This document shows positions 34,268 to 46,600 of a stretch of DNA of 52,075 nt, piece by piece (positions within the stretch are counted from its first letter, which is position 1; each line of letters begins with the position of its first letter). Made by a program: the position numbers and the translations under genes. The DNA lies in the NCBI RefSeq assembly GCF_001039355.2, contig NW_019775192.1, positions 1 through 52,075 on the forward strand, read 5' to 3'. This DNA is from Lingula anatina. Lineage: Eukaryota; Brachiopoda; Lingulata; Lingulida; Lingulidae. The notes below the pieces were generated by a model. It saw only the letters and a program-made list of their open reading frames with translations. It was not told where the DNA came from and did no database searches.

Positions 34268-37200
34268 ACAACACCAAGATTATATAAAATTATTATATGT
34301 TTAATATATATAATAACATTACTTTGAATATGATATTATTTTTATAAATAGGATATAAAGTTCACTTCTTAGTCTACCAAACAAAAAGTATTAACCTCAT
34401 TGGATTTTAAAAAGAATTTATAATTTTCAGTGTGTTAAAGCCATTCTTGGTTGAATTTGAACAAAATAAATTATTTTCAGTTGCCAGTTGCTTTAACAGC
34501 CATTTCATTTCATATATTAAGGACCAGTTGGACTGTGCACAGGATGCAAAACACTCTTTAATATATATGAAGCATAAGGAAAAAAGTCAAATGTGAAATA
34601 TTTTCTAAATTTATTCTATGAATGCCACTGAACAGGAACAACGGGGATTATCCGAGATGGCCCAAAGTCTTGCAACATCATCTGTAAAATCAAGTGAAAT
34701 TTGATGGGGGAGAGAAGGTTAAAAATAATGGTAAACTAATGAGTGTGAGGTAGCAAGAAATAAAAGCTGACCAAGTTTATCCATGGATATTTTTCAGGTT
34801 TTCTCTTGTGATCTGTGGAATAACAGTCACATACACGACACTACATGTACGTATTCACCTTGTTATGCATGCTACTTTTGCATTGCTTTCTATAACTAAA
34901 AAGTAAATCCCATCTCACTTACTCATACATTTTTTGGGCTCATATGATGTAATGCATTTCCAGCAGCTCTTTTAGGATGATCCCCATTTTTTCTTGCAAG
35001 ACTGGCCCTGTTGACATGAATTTATGATATGCGGTGTTATTTATGATTTAGACAAAGGTCACCACCAACAATGGAAAGCTTGTTGTTCTTATATGGTAAT
35101 CAGTCAACCAGTTATTGTTTTGTGTAATTCTGCATTAATTGCACGTCAAATAAAAAAAGCAAGTTTATTGATGTGCTAAAGATTATATTATGTTACAATG
35201 TCTGTTAAGCTTATTTGATTTCTCGTTTCTCTCTCTTTCTGCCATTCTGTCATGTGATATATAGACTTGTGGTTAACATGAGTCAAACATAAAATGAAAA
35301 TTTTCCATATAATGTTTAGGGATTGGGCAAAATGACAATCACACTTCAACTTGTAACTTTATTTATTATTATTATTTATTGTAATCTGTAAGAGTGTATC
35401 TTATTAATAATAGAAAAAACCCTATTTTCTCAAAATAAAAGGGTTTGTTTGACTAGAAAGAGCAAAATTTCCTAGAAAATATCCAACAAATAGCAAAGTT
35501 GGATTCTTTGAATGTGGTCATTCACATAGATGATGATCTCTGTGTCAATTTCTAGCTGCGTCCTGTTGAGATAATCGCTTACTGAATCTGATCAGCACAA
35601 CATTTAAAGGAGCAATTCTACTTAATAGTTGGTGGCTTCCCATCACAATGTCAAAAGAATCAGTGGCAACTCTCGATTTCAAATTATCATTAAGCTGAAT
35701 GCCTGCATGCTGATGGAGACTTCATGCATTTTCTTGAATTTGAATACATTGCAGTGGCAGCCTTGGGTAAAGAAAAAGGTTTAATCTTTTATATTGTAAC
35801 AGTTTTTAACAGAATTTTGATGGTTTGAGTGTCCATATTAAATTTTGTTAATGTTTTCCTGTATCACATAAGTTAAATTAGCCTGCCCTATAGATTTTAC
35901 ACCATTGAAAGATACATTTGTGTCAAGTATACATAGAAAACAGCAATAAGTAATTCAGACCTATGAACTTGAAGGCACTGTGTAAATATGCTTCTTGTCT
36001 ACAGGGCACTGAAGTTTAGGTCAATAAGTAAATACAGTTTTTACTCCAATTTCTGTATGTATACATTGTGTGATATCAGAGCTGAACACAGCTTGCCTTA
36101 CTAGTTTGTTCATCTACACTTTTCTATTGAGAACATTCCTAAAATGTTGCACAGACTTTTACCCCTTTATTGTTTATATCTTGTCACTATTATTAATAGA
36201 AGTGAGCAATGCACTGGGATGATAAGTGTTTTTTATTAGAAATGGCTCCTGTTGTAGAAGTAATTGGGGTATTTTAAGTGTTGAGACATATCTGACAGTT
36301 TTACAGGTGCTTGATATTCATTAATACGATAAAATATGTTGAAACCTGCATTTATTGTCGCTTTTATTGACAGAGACTAAAAGACTGTTACAAAAATTTT
36401 TTATCAAAAATTACAAAAGAGTAGATTAGAGTTGTACATTTGAGTCAGGGCGCACCTGAAAGTAACAATTCTTAATACTTGGGATCCTGTTTCAAGAGAA
36501 AGAACCCAAGCACACTTTGACCGCTAACATAAAATCTCTGAAAATGTTTCTTATCATCTAAAATGTATAACTGACACCCTTGTATCAATCTTATGTTAAT
36601 TACATAAATAAAGATGCATATTCATAATGAAAGCAGTGAAAAAATTAAATGATTCAAAGTGATATTTTATGTACTATGTGTATAGTAGTGCCATGTTGCA
36701 GGCTTGTACCACTTCAGTAATACATTTAGCTAAAGCACCATTCTTTAACAAAATCCTTCAAGGTTGACAAAGTAAAAAAAAACATTGTTCTTGCTTGTTG
36801 GTTTCTACCAATTACAATTTTCATTTCGTATTTATAAAATATTTTATTTACAATCATACATCCACATTAATGAAGATGGTGTTTGGCTGTACCTAAATGA
36901 GAATATACATTTCTTTTATGCATATTCAAATGGTAAGATGAAGAGTTATCAAACTTAATAAAATAACACTACTTCTAACAAACCTCTTTTAAAAATATAA
37001 TACTTCCACTAACATTGACAACACTTGACATCTATCACATTTTAACCTTTTTTAATGCTTAGAGCATACATTTAACAGAATACATATAATGCACTTAAAA
37101 ATGGCATGTTTAATAAAATGATAAATTTTTTTAATTTGCCCCATAAATGAGAAAGAAAAGCTTGTGGCCTAAAATTAGAACAGCAAGCTTACTTATTGTT

Positions 37201-37634
37201 TACAGTCAATAAATTTAAAACTTAACAAAAAATAAGATGTAAAAATTTATAAAACATTTTGTTTCCTTCTGCATAAAAGTTTATATTAGCTCTTAAAAAC
37301 AATAAATACAATTATTATGAAGTATTCTTCTGTTAACTATTTTCATTTTAAATATTACATGGTAATTGTGTCCGTGGTCAATTTGAAACTTAATAAAGAA
37401 ATTTTACAACTTGGCCATTTTTCTGCAAGGTTCAATTGTTGCACAAATCTAATTTTGACCAAACAAGCATTAGGCAAAAAGCTTTTCTGAGTCACTACAT
37501 TACATCAGATTTAAGACAATCAAATTGTCTGACAAAAAAGCATGCAACACAACTTTTTTTCCATTCAGAATTATTTACCAGCCATATGAACCTGCTAAAG
37601 AACCAGTCTGAGCCTTAATCTGCCAAGAACCAAT
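34268..37634. other. 3' UTR of PITPNC1 and tail-to-tail intergenic region
   Basis: PITPNC1 and the ABCA gene converge here. Plus-strand polyadenylation signals AATAAA at 34465-34470 and 36607-36612 could end PITPNC1 transcripts of two lengths. TTTATT at 36843-36848 (AATAAA on the minus strand) could serve the ABCA gene about 790 bases past its stop. No open frame here looks like a gene. Confidence 0.6.
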
Positions 37635-40600
37635 TCACATCTTTGTACTGAAATCAGTGGGATTATCAACGATCGACTGATTGATATATCCTTCCAAAGG
37701 TGTTCCCACAGGGCTTGTTGGTGGAGATCTGTGGCTGGAAGAAATGCTTCTCGTCCTGGAGTTTCTGCGGGAGATGCTGCGCCTACGCTCCCTCTCTTCC
37801 TCTTCAGGTGAAACATTGTCATCTCGCTGCTGTTTGGCAAAGCTAAGAAAGACCTGCTCTAGAGTGGACTGGCTGAAGCTGTATTCCTCAATACCAAGGC
37901 TGCCTTTGGCTAAATTAAAAGAGAGGAGCTTCAGTCACAGCCATACAAATGAACTATAAGCTTAAGCTTACAGATTTTTCAAAAAAAGAAAAAAATTAGG
38001 AGTGAGCTTTGTGGCAAGGTTGAATTATCAAAAATTTAGTAACACATATATCAAATATTGTTTAAGAGGGTCCCAATGGGTATTTTTGTTACCTGTGAAA
38101 GCCATTTTATTTCTCACCCAAGTTGTGAAATGTTCATATCATTTAGCATGATCAGCAGAGCAACCCATTCCCGTGATTCATGATTATCAACTCGCATTTT
38201 CAATGATATATGAATTTTAAGTTTTATTTACTGATATTTGTGAACTGACGATTTTATTTCTGGTGAACTGTAATCACTCCCCCCCACACACACACACACA
38301 CGCATGCATGAGACCTGCTTTTAACAGTATATCTATATCAGAAATTGATGAAAATAATTGGTTTAAAGAGTAGGTATTGAATAAAATCAACTATGTAAAC
38401 TAAGAGATTGTTTTTAAATACATATTGATGTGAGATAAATTTCAATAACTATTTCAGGTTTGGGAATAAAAGTTATTAATGTACCTTCTTCAAGCTTTGA
38501 AAATGTTTTGGATAGTGACACAACACCCGTCTGAGGGATCTTATAGACTGTCCTCTCCCCAAAACTCTCAGCTTCTTCTGCAGTTGGGAACATATTAATG
38601 ACAAAATCTTTCAGAGCTTCTCTCTTTTCATCCATTACTTCCATGGTATCACCATCCTCTGTCTTTAGCTTCACTTCAAGAACATAGCCACTGCCATATG
38701 TATGCTTCAGGTGTTGGGTTGTACCAAGACATCTTGTGATAATAAAATAAAAATCATATGATATTGTAAAAGAAAGAAAAGAAAGATTGTATCTTTATTA
38801 AACTTAAACATGTGGCACTGCTTTATTTGTGCACAAGTTAAAGAAAGACAGTACCTCATTATACATGAATCAACTATAACATCAGCTGAGGCACGTGATG
38901 TCAACCAACAAATATACTGGCATGCATACATTTTCATGAAAACATTGTTGGCATCGTACGTACAAAGGCCTTGACAAGTAAAATTGTGCAACTTGTTATC
39001 TGTAACTTTATTTTCATAACTAATTTATATTTTGCTGGCAAAAGAAAATAGCCGATTCGTGATTCACTTAAATTAATAAAATCTACTATTAAGTGACTTA
39101 CTTGACCTCCCCATTGACCATGATGGCCAAACGAGAGCAGAGGGCATCTGCTTCCTCCATGTAGTGTGTGGTCAGTATGGCTCCCCTCCTGTCCCCCTGG
39201 AATCTGTTGCTTATAACATCCCTATTACAAAAGTTTCATTTAAAAGCATATTTCAAACTTTAATAGATTATTGTACGATTTGATTTCACCTGATTGATAT
39301 CCACATGTGGTTTTGTATATAATTATATATGCATAACTAGAGATGTGGATATGAAGTTCCACAAACAATCTGTTCTGATATTTTTGTTTCATTAGACTTA
39401 CAGAAATTTAAGGTGTGTAAGATCAAATGACTAGAATGATTAAATTATTATTTATGCCACTTTGATGCTTGGTTGTTATTCTTTACATTTGATTTTATAA
39501 CTTTTACATGTGTAAGACCAACTACAATATTACTTTCAAGCACCTATTTTTGAATTTTTCCAAAAGATATACTTTGCAAAGACAAAAACCTTAGAGTTCT
39601 CAATATTTCAAAATATTATTAGAAAGATCACGTATAAAATATACTGCATGCCATACCACAAAAACCTCTTGGACTTGGGATCCATTCCTGTAGATGGCTC
39701 ATCCAGTAACACTGCTTTTGACTCCCCAAGCATGCACATTGCAAAACTCAACTGGAAAACCAAACTTGTCAATTTATAGACATTTAATTTGCCTTTGCTG
39801 CAGACACAAGACAGGATAAATTAAAATGGTTCAAATCAAATTTCTAGCAAATGTGCAAAACAAATAAAATAAAACAAAGAGGAAACTTCAAAACCAAATG
39901 GATTAAATGTGTAAAGTGCATGTAGGTAAACTTGAATGACGAAAAAGAAACTTTACCAATTTACTTAATAAGTAAACTTGAACAATTAGAAAGAGACTCT
40001 CCCAATGCCTTTCTTACAAAAGTGTGGTCTGAATTAAAGATTGAGCAATAAGTAAAAGATATGTTAATGTACCTTTCTCTTTGTTCCACCAGACAGTTGT
40101 CTGGCTTGTTTATTAGCATGCTCTTCAATATTCAATGCTTGAAGATACCTAGAAAAAAATTTTAATCATTATAATTGCTTTCAATCTTTCATGGAACATG
40201 TAGGTCATCAGGCCTGTTAACATATATCTTGACACTGCTCTCCTCTGTGTGCCAGTTGATTCAGTCAAGTTTATATTACATGTATCATATGCAGCAAGTC
40301 TATTTCCTCTAACCATATCTCAAACCAATAGCCATAATGTTTAGTATTTAAAAGTCTTATTTTCCTGTTGTAATTTCAATCAATAGAAGTAGTTAGAAAT
40401 AGTAATAGTAAACATTGTATCATTATCCAATTTATTCTGTCAGTGAATAGCTACTCAGCTGATGTTTGTACTTTCATTCTTTCCAACATGAAATAAACCG
40501 TATTGTATTGTATTGTATTGTATTGTAAGTCTAAGCTATACATGTAGTAGGTACTGTAGAGCGCTCAATTTTACTTATAGCATCTTTCAACATCTTTCAA

Positions 40601-43600
40601 CACTGATCAATAAAAAAAACTGAACAATAAAATATAAAATATACAACCTTTCAGCAATATATTTAATATCCTTATCTGGAATTCCCCTGCATGCAGCATA
40701 ACACTCCAGATGTTCTCTTGGGGTGATGTAGTCCCACAGTGCATCATGCTGAGGGCAGTAGCCCATAGCTCTAAATGCATCAGAGATACTGGATTTAATG
40801 TCAGTGCCTGCTACAGTCACCTGCATTAGGAAAGGAAATTCTGGATTTAATGTCAGTGTCTGATACAGTCGCCTGCATTGTGAAAGGAAATTTTAAGCCT
40901 AAAAAATTGTTTCATAAGAAGTTCTTGAGAATCTTAAATGAACATCAAGAACTATTGATGGTACACCCATGTGTAAAGTAGTGCATGATCAGTGACCATG
41001 TGATTTTTTTTCTTTTTCCATTTACTTTGATAACAGTAAACTGTACTGAAGTCCATTTTTATAATGAATGAACCAAAGAAACTAAATACAAAAAGGATAC
41101 AATCTGAATTACTATGTTCACAAGTAATTTTCATAATTGTACTTTGATAAACAAAAAACATAATGAGAACAAGTTAATTACCGAGCCCAAATAATTTGAC
41201 TATAATAATGAAAACCATAAACCAATATGTTACCTTTCCTTTGGTTGGGCAGGTCTCAGCAATTATCATGTTTAATGTTGTAGTTTTACCAGCCCCATTT
41301 GGCCCAAGCAATCCAAACACCTCTCCAGCTTCCACAGCAAATGAAGCATTTCTCACTGCCACCCGTTTTCTCTCCTCTTTTTTCCCTTTTTTCTTGGCAG
41401 CTTTCTTGTCTCTTCTCAGAAATTCTTTTCTCAAGTTTTTCACCATGACAACAGGAACCTGATTTTTAATGAAAAAGTGGTTTTAATCCTTTTTTTCAAA
41501 TATGAATTTAACTGCATTACTAAAATAATTAAAAAGTGAAATGAAACATGATGTGAACTACATGCAATAAGTATTTCACTGACAACCTTAGTCCCCATTA
41601 AGTTTTTCAAACATACAGACTAATATGGAAATTTAAAATAAATATATAATTGAGAGCAACTGTTAAGGTAAAGGACAAGATACATGTAAATCCAATACAA
41701 TGCCAATGAAGTATTATGTTCAATCTTCGATTTTCACATTGAATCACGTACTGTTGCTGGGTAGTCATCCATTCAAATTCTCAAGATTACAATACCTTTC
41801 TACTGTCACTAATTCTCCAGTTTTCAACCCTGTCTCTCTCCTCCAAGACATCACTGTTCTCTCCCCTGATAACATCATCATTTTCCTCTGGGACATTGGC
41901 AACTATGGGTCCCTCTTTCCCCCCACACTTGATGGCTTCCACTACACTACCACCTGTACTTTTCACATCCAATACCCGAAGCAATATGAACAATATAAAA
42001 AGGTGCGCAATGGGCTGAAATGATAAACATTAGAGTTCAATTATCTATTTCAACTTATGAATACCTGAACAATCTAGTGTATAAGGTGCCATTCATTGTT
42101 TAGCATGTGCACTACTACATAAATGTATTTGTACTTAAAAATTGCCAATTGTCTAAAACAAAACTGACAATGTTAATTCAACTCTTCATGTTTGGTTACA
42201 ATTAGGATTAAATCTTTATTGCTTCCATAGGATCAGAAATACAATTCATTTAAGTACAGGTATAACATTATAATACTGGAATCTTAGATAAGAATAAAAA
42301 AAGCAAAGCGCTGCTAAGAAATAAAAAGTTAAAGCTATGGTGATATCATACAATGCACTTCTGAGTCTACTTCAGCCTACATCAGTTTTTTCTACATTTG
42401 TTTCTCTTAAGAGGATTTTAAAAATTTATTATTTATTTAAAATAATAGCTAACTCACCAGCAACCAAGAGGGTAAAACATATTTATTCCAGTCAAAGTAA
42501 TATGAGAATGGTACATCCCCAGCCTCTGCTAACAGGACATGAGTTCTGTGAATCTGAAGGGTAATGTAAAATGCCAATATTAATTGAAAATATTTAATCA
42601 TTAAAAAATTTTCGAAATGATACGAATGCACAAAGTCAATTCTTGACCCATTATTATTTTCACTCTGTGGTTCATAAATCACTGAAGACACATTTCAACT
42701 TGTATCTACACTTTAACTGGTATAAGTATTATTCATATCATTTGGTAATGCAAAGGTGATGTTTTTTTTTTTTTTAGTGTGTGTATATTTCCCACAAAAC
42801 TTTGTTTTAAACATATTTTTACATTGTCAACTTAATCCTGTCTCACTGTATACAATTTCATAAAGTCACTTTTAGGGGTGAACATGTATGGCAAAACATT
42901 ATCTGTACCTTTTCTATGTAGTGCAAACCTCCCATGATGAAGTAAGGAGGGCTGACTGCTGTGCAGATCAAATGAACTATCCCTGCAGCATCCTCCTGGT
43001 TACTACCATCTAATATTGCCACAGCCATGTAGGGTAACAGAGAGGTCTGGAAATGTGTTTTTCTAGTTTTGAATACTATAACTATAAATATTTTTGGTTT
43101 ATACTACAAGTTTTTAATTCAATACTGAAATGGGTCTTGCAAATGGAGAATAAACAAAGCAATATGGGGAATCCGAAACACTGTAGTTAAAAGAATTTGT
43201 CTGGTTGGATAAACAGGTTTATACTAAATGCTCACCTAGATCTTTCAAAAAAAGTTTTTTTTTTGACAATTGCAATGGACAATAGAGAAAGCATAAACAA
43301 AATTTATTAACAAATAGAATGATATCTTATAAAAATGTTGATGAGCATGCTACTAAATGGTTGGACATCAAAATAAATCTTTTTTAGTAAAGAATAAAGA
43401 GATGAAGATTGTAAACCTACTACAAAACATATTATTCTGCACGAGGAGTCAAATATTAAAGAGAAAGAAAATCAAGATCATAAATTTAAAAAACCTTCAA
43501 CAAGTACTTACAAATATAAAGACATTTGGCATGAAGGCCATGGCATTCTCATATTTGGTGAAAGCAAATGACCACACATAGGAGTACATGATGTTTATCG

Positions 43601-46600
43601 GCATGAACAACAAGTATAAGATAATAAGGCTCACTATAGCTCCAGGAACAAGTAGGGATTCAACCTAAAATTTTAAACAAAATATTGGACTGTGCTTTTC
43701 CTGTTTTTTAACTGGGATACTTATATAACCAACAAATAAGATCAAAAGAATATTCATTTAATCACATGACATGGTTAATGAAAATATCAAATACTGTTTT
43801 TATTGCAATGCCTAAATTGGTAACTTTAATCTGAAATATTTAACCATGTCTCTCGACAATGATGCAGTTGGATTTGATCAGTCCACAGAAGTAGAGAATT
43901 CTCTATTTCTATGATCAGCCTTATATAATGTTAGAGACAAAATATTAATCACATTTGATTCTTTACCTGAAACGCCAGTATAATAATGATAGAGAGAACA
44001 GGCACCACTGCAAACTGAACTATATCTACCAGAAACATGCTTCCCCAGTAGATATTCAATGTTATTCCTGATATCCTCAGCTGACTTCTAGACTTGAACT
44101 GAAATATAGTTTGCATATAAAATTAACCTGCTGCTGTTGAAAAACAATAAAAAATAGAAAAGCACTCAGAGAGAACAGACTTCTGCCAAGGTAACTCAGT
44201 TTTAATTATCATTAATTGTTTATTTATTAGTTCTTTATTTAATTAATGAACCAATTAAATTAATTCCCAGTATTATCAATTATTACTTAATCAACAAATC
44301 CATTATAAAAATTTTAAATTTTAGTTAATTAATTAATTTGTCTATTTATTAATTGGTTGATTAACTGACTATCAATTGCCAGCAAAATCTGGCTCATTTT
44401 ATACTTAATTAACTAATAATTGATAATTAGTTAATGAACTTATTAATTGATCACCACCAAAGTCTAGCCAGATGATTAAGATGACTAAAATACAACAATA
44501 ACAGCAGTTATCAGTTTTAAACTAAAATAACTTTGATGAAAATTCAGCTGAAAAATTTATTTATATCATTACTATATAATATCATATACCAAATAAAATA
44601 CTAAATGAACAATTTTAAAATAACATAATATAAAAAATCTTTGGGACCAGGCCCTGGGTGACATTCTGCACAGACAGCTGCCACCACGTGACACCAGTGA
44701 CAGCTCAAAATCAGTTCAGGTGAAGAAGGTCTTGGGGTAACGTCAAAATGTAAGGATCTCTATTTCAACCTAAGATCCCGTGATATTTTTTAAAATTATC
44801 TTAGTATAATATTACTGGATGAATCAAAACTTTCACTTTGATATAAAACAAGGAATACTCCAAATCCCTATAAAAGACAAACAGTGAGCACAAAATTCTT
44901 ACCTGTCGCTCCTTTACCAATTCCCCTGCAAATCCTGGGGCAACCATTACCATGCCCATGCCTATTAAAATAATGGCAGAAAATGCACCAGAGTCAAACA
45001 CAATGGTTGGATTAATACTAGGCCAGGGAAGATTGGTTGTGTTTATGGTGGCATTGACGTTGGCTGGAAACCTTGTCATCTTTAGAACCATACTGTCTAT
45101 GGTTCCAATAAGGGCAGGCAGTGAATGGATGGCTGTATCATTGTATATTACAGTGAAGTTTCTCTGGAATCAAAAAGATGTAGGAGGTCAATGGGACATA
45201 ATAGAAAAATTTGCAGTGTATGTATCCAGGGGCGGATTGAGGCTGTCTTTTGGGTCTTCCAGAAGACGGTCAAATTTCTAAGTTTACATTGATGAGTACC
45301 TACTATTTTCTGTCGGAAGATGGTCAAAAGATGGAGGGTGGATCACCAAAGATAATGTGGAAGACTGTCAGAAAATATCTCTGGATCCGCCCCTGTGTAT
45401 CTACTGGATAAACAGCATGGAACACTATTCAAAAGCTGCGAGGCTTTTATCTCTGACATAAAATCCACAAATTAATCTTCCGTGAAAGGCTGGTATCAGG
45501 GGAATGAATTAAATCTCCCATTACAGGAGGTCACAATATGTTTATAATGTCTTCTTAATTTGCACAAACAACAATGGTCAGTGTTTAGAAGGTAAAAAGG
45601 TATTTTTCTGGGGTAAGGGTGGAGCAGATTAGGCGTTTGACCATTTCTTTGCTGGGGACCCAGTGATTTACTGTTTGTGATGGGGGGGGGCACTTACCAT
45701 TCCAGAGACAGACTGGTTGACCCACTGGTTGATCCTTATACCCATATTATGTGGTCTAGCATCAATAAGATTTGTGGAGGAATTTATCTTTTCAAACTGC
45801 AGGCCTTGTGCCTGGAGCAGGCACACATTCAATATGATGTCTGTAGTTGCTGTAATAAAAGATTATTATCAACATCCAAGGAATTTTTCTTAATTTTGAT
45901 AAAACATTACCTGTCTCACCAAAGCAAGAAATATATCACATATTATTAAAGTTTAAACAAAAAACAGGAAATGAAAATAAGATTATCTTGCTCTCCTTAA
46001 TCAGTCAACTAAAATAGTACTGCTGGGAAAGAACTAACCATGACAAGAATGCAGGCCATTGAAGGTTATTATTTACTTATGACTATTTACCATATTCAAT
46101 TCAACAGCAATCAATGTGATTTGACCAATAATTCCCACTTACCAAAGCCATTTTCATCAATGTAGTACATGAGAGGTGCATTTCTATTTATGTTATTCTT
46201 GGTGTAGATATATTTAGCATCTGACACACTGAGTGGTTTTGGCGTCAAATCTGGATTCACTGAAACATACTTGGATAGAACTAATCCAATCACAATAAAA
46301 GTTATGGGTAAAAACAACTGGAAGATGATTGCCAATTTGTTCCTTATTTTCTTCAATACACCAACCATGCACAGTGCTTTGATCTGCTGCTTCAATGACA
46401 CTGTGAGTGAGCCATGGTTGCCAACAAGAGACAATGCTTCTTCTCTAGTCAATTTGGACTCATCATCATCATCAACTGGGGCGACTTGGTTGTTGGAGCT
46501 GCTCTTCGTGTATTCATCTATGGCTTTTAGCTCTTCTTCCTCTTCACCTAACAAGGACAAAATTTTTAATGGAATGGCAAAGTTTAGGTATACTCTACAT

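Larger units (their letters stand above)
38485..41458 (-). other. ABCA: nucleotide-binding domain 2
   Basis: Walker [11 protein letters not shown] at 41276-41305; Q-loop region [20 protein letters not shown] in exon 40820-40648; signature LSGGTKRK at 40073-40096, the last codons of that exon; Walker [14 protein letters not shown] in exon 39751-39657; H-loop [13 protein letters not shown] in exon 39221-39102; then [20 protein letters not shown] and [11 protein letters not shown]. The NBD starts with VKNLRKEF and an 18-residue, very basic insert. Confidence 0.93.

Noticed and set aside
44210-44460. TTAAT palindromic stretch as a replication origin or matrix attachment region
   Set aside because: Low-complexity AT-rich sequence is common here and nothing beyond composition supports either role.
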